DNA of 64,000 nucleotides from Clostridia bacterium (GCA_017466455.1 JAFTUD010000001.1:104892-168891); one strand, 5' to 3'. Shown: positions 1-7,445, counted from the first letter of the stretch. Numbers and translations: made by a program. The notes: a model not told the origin generated them from the sequence alone.

Positions 1-2
1 CA

Positions 3-758
3 TCGGCTACGGCTGTTAAGTATACCTATCCAAATGAAGAGCAGCTCTATAAGGATATGGTTTCAAGTGAGAACACAAGCATAATCGTTTATAGCTACGA
101 TAAGTGCAAGGCATTCTATAACAATGTTCATAACTACATCATCGGCACAGGCGACTGTATGGACGGCGTAAAGTGTGAAAGATGCCCATCAAGTCTTGAA
201 GGCACAACCGGTCATACCAATTATGAAAGGGTTACATTTGAAAGCCTTACATCAAGCGGTGTGCGTGAATACGGTTGCTCAAACGAGGGTTGCACAAAGT
301 ATGATGCTTCCGAAACACTCAAACCCGTATTCACAGCAAAAGGCTACTCAACAAACCCTGATAAAAACGCAATCAACGGTGGCTACACAGTAGATCTCAC
401 ATCACTTGCTCTTTATGAAAGATTTATCGGTACACTTGAATACGGTATTGTAATCGCAAATGCAAACGCATTCGGCGCAAATAGCTTCTTCAACAGTGAA
501 AATAAGGTAAATACCGAAAAGTCCATTCAGGTTGAAATGGATAAGCAGTATTCAAACTTTGACTGTGAAATCAACTTCGGCGCAAATACAACAATGGACC
601 TTGACCTCGTAATCTGCGCATATGTAATCGAGGGCGATACAGTAACCTATATCCAATCCTCAACAGGAAACGATGTTAAAATCGGTGACACAACCTTCAA
701 GAGCGTAACTCTTGCACAGATAATCGCTCTCGTTCCTGCCGAAATCAAGGAAAACTAA
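3..758 (+). CDS. Surface protein of the shared C-terminal-module family, 5' end missing
   Basis: The frame is open to the left edge, so only the last 251 codons are present and the start lies outside the window. An in-frame ATG at 57 has no ribosome binding site and is not the real start. The visible part has paired cysteines (residues about 50-100) and then, from about residue 110 to the end, the module beginning FTAKGYS and containing GIVIANA, FDC and VTYIQS. The same module ends the four other large secreted proteins in this window. Its last third is almost identical in DNA to the gene at 1890-3599. The family is inferred to be extracellular because complete members have signal peptides. 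No catalytic motif is visible and the function is unknown. Confidence 0.85.
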   Translation, partial: SATAVKYTYPNEEQLYKDMVSSENTSIIVYSYDKCKAFYNNVHNYIIGTGDCMDGVKCERCPSSLEGTTGHTNYERVTFESLTSSGVREYGCSNEGCTKYDASETLKPVFTAKGYSTNPDKNAINGGYTVDLTSLALYERFIGTLEYGIVIANANAFGANSFFNSENKVNTEKSIQVEMDKQYSNFDCEINFGANTTMDLDLVICAYVIEGDTVTYIQSSTGNDVKIGDTTFKSVTLAQIIALVPAEIKEN

Positions 759-763
759 CAAGC

Positions 764-795
764 AAAAAACGCACTCAAACGAGTGCGTTTTTGTT
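764..795. terminator. Bidirectional intrinsic terminator
   Basis: The arms AACGCACTC and GAGTGCGTT enclose a 4-nt loop and are flanked by A and T runs on both sides. It can end the surface-protein transcript from the left and overlaps the 3' end of the AraC gene read from the right. Confidence 0.85.
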
Positions 796-1566
796 TCGGC
801 TTATCTTTTGCTTTCTATATTCACTTGGAGAAATACCTGTTATTGATTTAAAGCTTCTATTAAAGCTTCTAAGACAATCAAAACCGCATTCATAAGCAAT
901 ATCAAGGACGGTGTTGCTTGTGCTTGTCAAAAGATAGCACGCTTCATTTATGCGGAAACGACAAACATACTCGGTATAACTAATTCCAGTGCTTTTTGAA
1001 AAATGCTTGGATAAGTATACATAGCTATAGTTGGTTCTCCTTGCAAGCTCGTAAAGAGTGCATTTCCCCTTGTAGCTTTCGGCAACGAAATTAAAAATTT
1101 TAAGTAGCAGATTTTGATCATCACCCTTGAACTTCGTGTATTCCGCGTTTTTATCAAATTCACCGCAAATTGAATATAAAAGCCCCTTTAATTCTAATAG
1201 GCTTTTTTTGTTGTCAAATCTTGAAATTTTGTCAATATAAAAGTCGTTCAAATAAAACTTGTTATTTTTCGGCACAAAATTTTCAAACCTGTTGCCAAAT
1301 GTCTTAACAAGCTGGGGCGAAAAAATCAAAATAGTATGCTCAGCGTGGCTCGGAGTTTTGATTTCATGAAGCTGGTTTGGAAAAACCAAAACACATTCGT
1401 TGCCCGAAATGGTATATTTAATTCCCTGAACGGTTATTTCCATTTCTCCATCAGTTGCTATTATTATTTCAAAGCTGTTGTGAATGTGATTAGGAAAGTT
1501 AAGGTTGCTTCCATGCTCAAGCGTCGCCTTGTCAGGCAGTATGGAGTGCTGCGTTTGGTATAGCAT
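775..1566 (-). CDS. AraC-family transcriptional regulator
   Basis: A 263-residue protein with an N-terminal cupin-like sensing domain (residues about 15-100, with an H-x-H-x-x-x-E type pattern) and a C-terminal double helix-turn-helix of the AraC type (about 165-260). The second helix-turn-helix carries the usual IAYECGFDCLRSFNRSFK pattern and the end has TGISPSEYR. The start at 1566 is chosen because an ACGGAGAT ribosome binding site precedes it; a longer reading to 1629 has none. It stands alone, convergent with the upstream surface gene and divergent from the one at 1890. In this family the cupin domain usually binds a sugar or other small metabolite. The target is unknown; the divergent surface gene is a reasonable candidate. 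Confidence 0.9.
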   Translation of the reverse strand: MLYQTQHSILPDKATLEHGSNLNFPNHIHNSFEIIIATDGEMEITVQGIKYTISGNECVLVFPNQLHEIKTPSHAEHTILIFSPQLVKTFGNRFENFVPKNNKFYLNDFYIDKISRFDNKKSLLELKGLLYSICGEFDKNAEYTKFKGDDQNLLLKIFNFVAESYKGKCTLYELARRTNYSYVYLSKHFSKSTGISYTEYVCRFRINEACYLLTSTSNTVLDIAYECGFDCLRSFNRSFKSITGISPSEYRKQKISRNKNALV

Positions 1567-1600
1567 ATAAATCTCCGTAAAAACTATATTTTGTCCTATA

Positions 1601-1629
1601 ATTATATCATAGTTTTTTTGTATTATCAA
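1601..1629 (-). promoter_or_regulatory. Promoter of the AraC regulator gene
   Basis: On the minus strand, TTGATA (1629-1624), a 17-bp spacer and TATAAT (1606-1601) lie about 35 bp before the start codon. The match to the vegetative consensus is close. Confidence 0.7.
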
Positions 1630-1644
1630 TGCTTTTGTATATGA

Positions 1645-1857
1645 TTTTTCTTAAAAATAAACAAAGATACTAAATGTAATTATAATAATGAAGGTGATAT
1701 TTTAAAGCGTTGCCTTGAAAATGATGCTTGTTCCTTTCTTGACTTACAGTATGATTGCTTATGCAAGTACAGCGAAAAGCTAAATTATGTCTATGCTTCA
1801 CATGTGTTTTGTCGTGATTGTCTAATAAAAGTGATATATCATAAAGATGAGGTATAA
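1645..1857 (+). pseudogene. Cysteine-rich open frame without a start codon; possible gene remnant
   Basis: This frame is open for 70 codons between stops at 1642 and 1855 and reads like protein, with seven cysteines including CLCKY and FCRDC motifs. It has no ATG, GTG or TTG start and no ribosome binding site. It ends inside the probable -10 region of the next gene. It may be the 3' end of a decayed gene, a protein with a non-standard start, or chance. I do not recognise the family. Confidence 0.25.
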
Positions 1858-1858
1858 T
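1853..1858 (+). promoter_or_regulatory. Probable -10 box for the surface protein at 1890
   Basis: A perfect TATAAT lies 31 bp before the start codon. No convincing -35 box is present at the right distance. Unlike three relatives in this window, there is no G tract upstream. Confidence 0.4.
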
Positions 1859-1889
1859 TTTAAAATATAGCTTACAAAGGAGAGAAAGA

Positions 1890-3599
1890 ATGAAAAGAAA
1901 GCTTATAACCATATTTTTTATCGCCTTGGCTTTTGCGTGGATTTTTGCAATTTCCGCATTTGGCGCAGTAAATTATAGCGAAATGGCAACCCTTGCCGAC
2001 GGAACAACGCTACCAATTTATGATGAAGCGCATAATCCGTTGATTTGGTATGTTAGTGGAACTGACCAAGATGGCAACAACGTTTATAGCTCCGTGCCAA
2101 ACAACCGCAATGAACCAAATGAGAATCACGACACATATGTTACATATGTAAGCACAACAGGCACATGGGCGCAGTTAACAGATATATACATTCATACTTA
2201 TAATGAAACAACTGGCGAATATGATTCAACCATTGATGACAATTTGCAAATCGTTGTTCTCAACCTAAGAGAATTTGATATGATATATCTTGGTAGTATC
2301 AATGTAAATTACATTCAGTATATGTATTATCCTGCAACGTTGAAGGATTGTCCGGAATTTTTTAAACAAAAAACAGCATTAAGACTTGTTGATATGTCTG
2401 TCTGCACAAATCTTGTGGGTGGTTTTGGAGGCACTCAAAACTTTAGAGACTGTATAAATTTGCATACTGTTAGATTGCCGATAGGACCAAGCTATACATT
2501 TGAAGGCGGCAATAACTATAAATTCAAAAGCACCGCAATTTCATCGATAATCATTCCCGAGGCGGTAACAAGCCTGGGAACGGACAACTTTTACAGTTGC
2601 GCCAAACTTGAAAGCATTTATATTTTAGGCAATAATACCGGTCTTGGCAAACGAAACTTTTCGGGATGCACAAGCCTTGAAAATCTATACTTTTTAGGCG
2701 ACTCGCCCTCTATTACCGCCACCGAGTTCAAAGAAAACTTCGTTGAGTGCGTAGATGAAGGCAAAACCTATACCTTTGACGGAATAGGAAAGTATTTCTA
2801 TTTTGTAAGCACGGATTTGAATTATTTGACAGAGGTTAAGGAGGCAGTTGGCGCTGTTAGCATTGTTTCGTACAATGATTATAAGGCTAACCCATCTAAT
2901 TATACTGAAGGTAGATATGTAATTTACGGCGCTAATATATGCGAGATTTTATACAACAATGAGCATGACCTTGAAGAGGTAGATAGTTGCTTGAAAGAAA
3001 GAGCTTGCGAAAGAACAAATTGTGATTATGTCCTTGTTCCCGAATATAGCGAGCATAAAATGGCAGAAGCGCTCACCTTCGTAAATGGCATCACCGCTGA
3101 GGGCATTTATTATGCAGAGTGCCAAAACGATGGCTGTGCTGTAAAAACCGAAGAAACAGTTAAGCCCGTATTCACAGCAAAGGGCTATTCAACAAACACC
3201 GATAAAAACGCAATCAATGGTGGATATGAGGTAAATCTCACCTCGCTCGCTCTTTATGAAAGACTAATCAGCACACTTAAATATGGCATTGTAATCGCTA
3301 ATGCAAGCTCCTTTGGAGAAAAGACATTCCTTGACCAAGATAATAAGGTAAACTCCGATAAAGCCCTTCAGGTTGAAATGGAAAAGCAATATTCAAGCTT
3401 TGATTGCTCAATCAACTTCGGCACAAATACAACAATGGACCTTGACCTTGTAATCTGCGCATATGTAATCGAGGGCGATACAGTAACCTATATCCAATCC
3501 TCAACAGGCGACGATGTAACAATCGGCGGAGAGAGCTTCAAGAGCATAACTCTTGCACAGGTAGTTGCCCTTGTTCCTGCCGAATCAAAGGAAAACTAA
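1890..3599 (+). CDS. Secreted BspA-like leucine-rich-repeat surface protein (569 aa)
   Basis: A clear signal peptide (residues 1 to about 26, ending SAFGA) follows an AAAGGAGAG ribosome binding site. Residues about 170-300 contain degenerate BspA/LRR_5-type repeats, seen as phrases such as IIIPEAVTSLG, CAKLESIYI and GCTSLENLYFLG. A cysteine-containing linker (about 350-420) follows, then the shared C-terminal module from residue 428 (FTAKGYS) to AESKEN at the end. No LPxTG motif, S-layer-homology domain or membrane anchor is visible, so how it is held at the cell surface is unclear. Compared with the giant members at 37 and 45 kb it lacks most of the His/Cys repeats. The likely role is adhesion or surface display; this is inferred only from the repeat type. 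Confidence 0.85.
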   Translation: MKRKLITIFFIALAFAWIFAISAFGAVNYSEMATLADGTTLPIYDEAHNPLIWYVSGTDQDGNNVYSSVPNNRNEPNENHDTYVTYVSTTGTWAQLTDIYIHTYNETTGEYDSTIDDNLQIVVLNLREFDMIYLGSINVNYIQYMYYPATLKDCPEFFKQKTALRLVDMSVCTNLVGGFGGTQNFRDCINLHTVRLPIGPSYTFEGGNNYKFKSTAISSIIIPEAVTSLGTDNFYSCAKLESIYILGNNTGLGKRNFSGCTSLENLYFLGDSPSITATEFKENFVECVDEGKTYTFDGIGKYFYFVSTDLNYLTEVKEAVGAVSIVSYNDYKANPSNYTEGRYVIYGANICEILYNNEHDLEEVDSCLKERACERTNCDYVLVPEYSEHKMAEALTFVNGITAEGIYYAECQNDGCAVKTEETVKPVFTAKGYSTNTDKNAINGGYEVNLTSLALYERLISTLKYGIVIANASSFGEKTFLDQDNKVNSDKALQVEMEKQYSSFDCSINFGTNTTMDLDLVICAYVIEGDTVTYIQSSTGDDVTIGGESFKSITLAQVVALVPAESKEN

Positions 3600-3610
3600 T
3601 CAAATAGCTA

Positions 3611-3640
3611 AAAAAGGAAGTGAAAATCACTTCCTTTTTT
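3611..3640 (+). terminator. Intrinsic terminator after the surface protein
   Basis: GGAAGTGA and TCACTTCC form a stem with a 3-nt AAA loop, flanked by A5 and T6. A near copy of the same hairpin lies at 4141-4166. Confidence 0.9.
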
Positions 3641-3708
3641 ATTTATTAAAATCATTTCGTAGCATTACACGCCAAGCAATCACAAATTTCGCCCGTGTGG
3701 CGTTTAGC

Positions 3709-4044
3709 CTAAGCGAGGGCTTTGCCAAGCAGTATAAAGATAACCTCGGTTATAATAGGCAGAATTACCGCACATAGGAAAAATATAATGTTTCCCCTGT
3801 CGCGCTTTATTATGGTAGCTATCAAACCGATAATAGCGGGAACTAGCGCTATCGCATAGCCAATTACACCGAAAATTATAATTATAAAGGATAAGTAAAG
3901 CGCCACACTTAGCGATGTGTTTTCGCTCGGAGTAGTTACAACATCAATAAGCCCCCAAGCAAGCCAAATTGTCATTCCGATATAAATGAGCGCGAAAATC
4001 AGCTTTAATACAAATAAAAATTTGCTTTTTGTCTTGTTACTCAT
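3709..4044 (-). CDS. Small membrane protein of unknown function (111 aa)
   Basis: The protein is largely hydrophobic, with about three to four predicted membrane segments (residues about 10-32, 45-65, 66-84 and 90-108) and a lysine-rich N-terminus. A GGGGGGAT ribosome binding site precedes the ATG at 4044. It is a single gene read towards the surface-protein terminator. I do not recognise a family and no catalytic residues stand out. Confidence 0.7.
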   Translation of the reverse strand: MSNKTKSKFLFVLKLIFALIYIGMTIWLAWGLIDVVTTPSENTSLSVALYLSFIIIIFGVIGYAIALVPAIIGLIATIIKRDRGNIIFFLCAVILPIITEVIFILLGKALA

Positions 4045-4140
4045 AATATCCCCCCATTCTTTTATCTAATTATATTTTACCATATATAGCAACGATTTGC
4101 AATAGTAAAATATTTTCCAACCGCCAAAGCGAAAAAATCA

Positions 4141-4166
4141 AAAAGGAAGTGAAAATCACTCCCTTT
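4141..4166 (-). terminator. Intrinsic terminator of the fba transcript
   Basis: The hairpin GGAAGTGA/TCACTCCC (one G-T wobble) is followed on the minus strand by a T-rich run. It is a near copy of the terminator at 3611-3640 and lies beyond the repeat island that separates it from fba. Confidence 0.65.
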
Positions 4167-4187
4167 TATCTTTTGAAACAATTTTGT

Positions 4188-4455
4188 TTCCGAATTCCGA
4201 ACTCCGAACTCCGCATTCCGCCCGAGTGCCTCGGGTGGCAAAATCCGCTTTTGCTTAGTACAAGCTGTTTCCATTCGCTACGAAGCAATATTCTTCATTC
4301 CGAACTCCGCACTGCGACTCCCTACGGTCGCGTGCATAAGTTCCACTAAGCCAATCGCACTTCGCCAAGGCTCGTGTTCTTGGACTGTCACTTATCCGCA
4401 CTCCGCACTCCGCACTCCGCATTCCGAATTCCGCATTCGGCTGTCGATCCGCCCC
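4188..4455. repeat. Intergenic heptamer-repeat island A
   Basis: This gene-free stretch between fba and its terminator has four parts in order. Tandem 7-mers of the form A-Y-T-C-C-G-M occupy 4188-4221. A hairpin block CCCGAG-TGC-CTCGGG with conserved flanking sequence occupies about 4221-4294. An 87-nt block at 4314-4400 recurs at 35272-35358 with two mismatches. A second run of seven 7-mers occupies 4394-4440. Short open frames in it encode only low-complexity peptides and are not genes. Confidence 0.85.
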
Positions 4456-4457
4456 GC

Positions 4458-5321
4458 TTAGGCTTTGTTAACTGAGCCGAAAAGCTCCATCTTTTCCTTA
4501 ACAGTAGCCTTAATAGCCTCAAAGCCGGGAGCAAGAAGCTTTCTTGGGTCAAAGCCCTTACCGGAAAGGTCCTTACCTGCCTCAACATAAGCTCTTGTAG
4601 CGGCAGCGAATGAAAGCTGGCACTCAGTGTTTACATTGATCTTTGAAACGCCAAGAGAGATAGCCTTCTTAATCATGTCCTCAGGAATACCTGTACCGCC
4701 GTGAAGAACGAGAGGCATATCGCCAACCTTCTCACTGATAGCTGCGAGAACATCAAAGTTAAGACCCGCCCAGTTAGCAGGATACTTACCGTGAATATTA
4801 CCAATACCTGCAGCAAGCATAGTAACACCGAGGTCTGCAATCATCTTGCACTCGTCGGGGTCAGCGCACTCACCTGCGCCAACAACTCCGTCTTCCTCAC
4901 CGCCGATAGAGCCAACCTCAGCCTCAAGTGAAAGACCGAGAACATTACAAGCGTTTACAAGCTCTTGAGTTTTAGCAATGTTTTCCTCGATAGGATAGTG
5001 AGAGCCGTCAAACATAACGGAAGAGAAGCCCGCATTGATGCAAGCCTTAGCACCCTCGTATGAGCCGTGGTCAAGGTGGAGAGCAACAGGAACAGTAATT
5101 CCGAGGCACTTAATCATGCCCTTTACCATACCAACGATTGTCTCATATCCGCACATATACTTGCCCGCACCCTCGGAAACACCGAGAATAACAGGGGAAT
5201 TGCACTCCTGAGCTGTGAGAAGAATTGCCTTAGTCCACTCAAGATTGTTGATATTGAACTGACCTACTGCGTATTTGCCTGCTTTTGCTTTTTCAAGCAT
5301 TTCTTTTGCTGAAACTAACAT
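4458..5321 (-). CDS. fba: Class II fructose-1,6-bisphosphate aldolase
   Basis: The cytoplasmic enzyme cleaves fructose 1,6-bisphosphate to dihydroxyacetone phosphate and glyceraldehyde 3-phosphate in glycolysis, and the reverse in gluconeogenesis. At 287 residues it has the normal length of the short class II type. The zinc-binding HLDHG motif is near residue 83, the acidic EAEVG segment near 134, and the second-half motifs HGKYP and HGGTGIP (about 180 and 210) and NVNTE (about 232) are all present. An AAAGGAGAT site precedes the ATG. It has its own promoter and is the only gene of its transcript. Confidence is high from motif order and length. Confidence 0.96.
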   Translation of the reverse strand: MLVSAKEMLEKAKAGKYAVGQFNINNLEWTKAILLTAQECNSPVILGVSEGAGKYMCGYETIVGMVKGMIKCLGITVPVALHLDHGSYEGAKACINAGFSSVMFDGSHYPIEENIAKTQELVNACNVLGLSLEAEVGSIGGEEDGVVGAGECADPDECKMIADLGVTMLAAGIGNIHGKYPANWAGLNFDVLAAISEKVGDMPLVLHGGTGIPEDMIKKAISLGVSKINVNTECQLSFAAATRAYVEAGKDLSGKGFDPRKLLAPGFEAIKATVKEKMELFGSVNKA

Positions 5322-5361
5322 AAAATTAATCTCCTTTTAATATAAATTTTTTTCGCTAAAT

Positions 5362-5390
5362 ATTTTATCATATATATGAGCAAAAATCAA
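5362..5390 (-). promoter_or_regulatory. Promoter of fba
   Basis: On the minus strand, TTGATT (5390-5385), a 17-bp spacer and TAAAAT (5367-5362) lie 40 bp before the start codon. Confidence 0.65.
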
Positions 5391-5397
5391 TAGTTTT

Positions 5398-5913
5398 TTA
5401 TTTTTTTGTCATTATGCTATATATATAATTTTCGTTGACGGCAGTAATTATGTCATCTGTATCAATACTGCTTTTGCTTGCGCATTCCATAAACGGCGTT
5501 CCGAAATACTTTGAAAGCGCTTCCTTCCTTGTCCAAATTGTAAAAAACATTTCAGATGAATAATCCGCCTCTTTTAACGCCTCAATTTCCCCGATTGTGA
5601 AAAAACGCGCGCTAATGGAGCGTATTTTTTCGGGCAATACCGTAGCTCGCCTTTCAATATCCACCCCAATTTGCGTATCCGCAACAGCACAGGCTACAAG
5701 CCCGTTTGAATGTGAAATGCTAAAATGGTAGGGCAGGTTAGCAAGGTAAGGCTTCCCATGCTCGCCGATTTTAATTTCGTAGTCCGTAATCCCAAAATGT
5801 ATTTCCAAAAGCGAGCGAAGTAGCTCCCTGCCAAGCTCATGCTCCGCCTTGACAAGCTCCGCCCTTGATAAATATTCGTAATTTTCTACTTGACTGATTT
5901 TATCGTAAATCAT
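5398..5913 (-). CDS. 4'-phosphopantetheinyl transferase, Sfp/AcpT type (short form)
   Basis: The enzyme transfers the phosphopantetheine arm of coenzyme A to a serine of a carrier protein, converting apo-ACP to its active form. The diagnostic motifs are GVDIE (about residue 93) for the metal site and FxxxWTRKEALSK (about 125-137), matching the WxxKEA signature. At 171 residues it is shorter than Sfp (about 220), with a reduced N-terminal region. A GGGAGATT site precedes the ATG. acpP lies only 1.1 kb away, so this is probably the transferase that serves it. I saw no AcpS in the window, but the genome may have one elsewhere. Confidence 0.85.
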   Translation of the reverse strand: MIYDKISQVENYEYLSRAELVKAEHELGRELLRSLLEIHFGITDYEIKIGEHGKPYLANLPYHFSISHSNGLVACAVADTQIGVDIERRATVLPEKIRSISARFFTIGEIEALKEADYSSEMFFTIWTRKEALSKYFGTPFMECASKSSIDTDDIITAVNENYIYSIMTKK

Positions 5914-5976
5914 AAATAATCTCCCGTACTTACTGAATATATTTTAACATGTTTTGCCCGTAAATACAATTTTTTC

Positions 5977-6005
5977 TTGCAATTTTGTGAAAAAAATGAT
6001 AAAAT
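5977..6005 (+). promoter_or_regulatory. Promoter of the cytidylate-kinase-like gene
   Basis: TTGCAA (5977-5982), a 17-bp spacer and TAAAAT (6000-6005) lie 38 bp before the start codon. Confidence 0.6.
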
Positions 6006-6043
6006 ATAGTAAAGAGAACAAATGATACCGAGGAGGAAATGTT

Positions 6044-6667
6044 ATGAGCGAAAATATTATTGTAACGATTGCTCGCCAATGCGGAAGCGGAGGGCGTGAG
6101 GTAGGAGAGCTTTTGGCAAAGAGGACAGGAATGGTTTATCACGACAAAAGCCTTATCAACTTAGCCGCCGAAAAATCGGGAATGAGCCCCGAGATATTAA
6201 GCTCCGCGGATGAGAAGGCAACACCAAGCTTCCTTTACTCAATAGCGGTTGGAGCTATCGGAATGGTTCCGTTTTCCCACGGTATGCCATACGATACCCC
6301 TATAAACGATAAGCTCTTTGTGCTTCAATCCGAAATTATCGAGGAGGAAACAAAAAAATACCCCTGCATTTTCGTAGGCAGATGCGCGGACTTTATTCTA
6401 AGGGAGCATAAAAAGCTCGTAAGAGTATTCATCTACGCAAGCCCCGAAAAGAGAATTGAGCGAATCGCAAGCGCAAATGAGGTAGACCCAAGCGAGGCAA
6501 AGAGCCTTATGAATAAGATTGATAAAAAGCGTGCGAATTACTATAACTACTATACCTCTCAAAAATGGGGCAAGAGCGAAAACTATGACCTCATGATTGA
6601 TACAACCAAAATCGGCGTAGAGGGCGCGGTTGAGCTGATTGAAAAATATATCTCACTGCTCAAATAA
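6044..6667 (+). CDS. Cytidylate kinase-like family protein
   Basis: This 207-residue P-loop kinase-like protein has the family pattern RQCGSGGREVG near residue 11 as its nucleotide-binding loop, HDKSLI near 33 and the FVGRCAD segment near 109. The family (Cytidylate_kin2) is widespread in Clostridia next to unrelated genes, and its substrate is not firmly established; a nucleoside monophosphate kinase activity is the usual guess. True cytidylate kinase Cmk differs in sequence, so I do not assign cmk. A GAGGAGGAAA site precedes the start. It is a single gene with its own promoter and terminator. Confidence 0.85.
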   Translation: MSENIIVTIARQCGSGGREVGELLAKRTGMVYHDKSLINLAAEKSGMSPEILSSADEKATPSFLYSIAVGAIGMVPFSHGMPYDTPINDKLFVLQSEIIEEETKKYPCIFVGRCADFILREHKKLVRVFIYASPEKRIERIASANEVDPSEAKSLMNKIDKKRANYYNYYTSQKWGKSENYDLMIDTTKIGVEGAVELIEKYISLLK

Positions 6668-6680
6668 ATTACTAAAAGAA

Positions 6681-6706
6681 AAGCGGACTGATTTATCAGT
6701 CCGCTT
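6681..6706 (+). terminator. Terminator of the cytidylate-kinase-like gene
   Basis: AAGCGGACTGA and TCAGTCCGCTT pair perfectly around a TTTA loop. A short T run follows a few bases later. Confidence 0.75.
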
Positions 6707-6711
6707 CGCTT

Positions 6712-6790
6712 TTAGATATTACGAGAAGTTAGTAATAGACAAACGAAATTAGGCGTATTTGTCTATTTTTGGTCTGCGCTATTTTGCATT
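6712..6790. repeat. 79-nt direct repeat, copy 1
   Basis: This unit recurs at 6928-7005 with two substitutions and a one-base difference in a T run. Each copy contains AATAGACAAA and TTTGTCTATT arms that form a 10-bp hairpin followed by T residues, like an intrinsic terminator. No gene lies in it. Confidence 0.85.
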
Positions 6791-6927
6791 AGGGAATAGA
6801 AAAATGGATGCAGAAGAGGCGAGTGCGTTCTCGTCGGCGTATTAGTATACGGCAGAGTAGCAGTCGCCTCTAAAAAATGGACATAAAAAGAAGATAACTT
6901 GCAAATCACTTTGCAAGTTATCAACCG
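6791..6927. other. Hairpin-rich non-coding segment between two direct repeats
   Basis: An outer stem AGAGGCGA (6815-6822) with TCGCCTCT (6864-6871) encloses an inner stem CGTAT-TAGT-ATACG (6838-6851). A long hairpin that probably terminates acpP follows. No credible open frame is present. It could encode a structured RNA or be the body of a small repeat element. Confidence 0.45.
6892..6922 (-). terminator. Probable acpP terminator
   Basis: GATAACTTGCAAA pairs with TTTGCAAGTTATC around a TCAC loop. On the minus strand it is followed by a TTCTTTTTAT run, the orientation needed to end acpP transcription. Confidence 0.7.
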
Positions 6928-7005
6928 TTAGATATTACGAGAAGTTAGTAATAGACAAACGAAATTAGGTGTATTTGTCTATTTTGGTCTGCGCCATTTT
7001 GCATT
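6928..7005. repeat. 78-nt direct repeat, copy 2
   Basis: This is the second copy of the unit at 6712-6790. It ends seven bases from the acpP stop codon. Confidence 0.85.
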
Positions 7006-7011
7006 CCCTAA

Positions 7012-7236
7012 TTATGCGTTAGCCTCAAGGTAAGTAACAACATCACCAACGGTGATAAACTTGTGAATGTCGTCCTCATTGAACTCAACACCGAACTCAT
7101 CCTCGCAAAGAAGAACAAGGTCAGCAAGGTCAAGAGAGTTAATACCGAGGTCGTTTACAAGCTCTGCCTCCATTTTGATATCATCAGCATTAAGAGCAAG
7201 CTCAGAAACAAGAATATTCTTCAAATTTTCAAACAT
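7012..7236 (-). CDS. acpP: Acyl carrier protein
   Basis: This 74-residue acidic protein carries fatty acyl chains on a phosphopantetheine arm during type II fatty acid synthesis. The attachment serine is in DLGINSLDLADLV (serine near residue 34), with the usual three-helix ACP pattern and an FGVEF segment after it. A TGGAGGAA site precedes the ATG and a consensus promoter lies upstream. It is monocistronic here, not beside fab genes. It could be a dedicated ACP of another pathway, but the sequence looks like an ordinary fatty acid ACP. The phosphopantetheinyl transferase at 5398-5913 is a likely partner. Confidence 0.93.
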   Translation of the reverse strand: MFENLKNILVSELALNADDIKMEAELVNDLGINSLDLADLVLLCEDEFGVEFNEDDIHKFITVGDVVTYLEANA

Positions 7237-7302
7237 GGTAATTCCTCCATTTATTTGCTATCCTCTAACCGCTGTGAATCGCAATTAGTAGGCACAACTC
7301 TA

Positions 7303-7331
7303 ATTATATACATTTTATATCAATATGTCAA
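7303..7331 (-). promoter_or_regulatory. Perfect-consensus promoter of acpP with an overlapping inverted repeat
   Basis: On the minus strand TTGACA (7331-7326), exactly 17 bp and TATAAT (7308-7303) match the vegetative consensus at every position. TCAAT-ATAACT-ATTGA overlaps the -35 box and could be an operator. The rest of the 209-bp gap to the recombinase gene is AT-rich with no gene. Confidence 0.85.
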
Positions 7332-7445
7332 TAGTTATATTGAACAAAAAAACACTGCTTTTTTTGTGAAATATGAACAAATTTTGACAATTTTTCGCGA
7401 TATTGTAAACAAAAACCGCATTTAAGTTCAAAAATTGCCCCGAAA

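Noticed and set aside
4044..4056. Short G-rich stretches before the genes at 4044, 8462 and 29716 as additional phase-variable tracts
   Set aside because: They are only five to six G, sit at the ribosome binding site rather than before the -35 box, and have an obvious role as Shine-Dalgarno sequence.
4077..4588. Several open frames of 60-70 codons across repeat island A
   Set aside because: Their translations are low-complexity strings produced by heptamer repeats, present on both strands, without ribosome binding sites. The same peptides appear at islands B and C.
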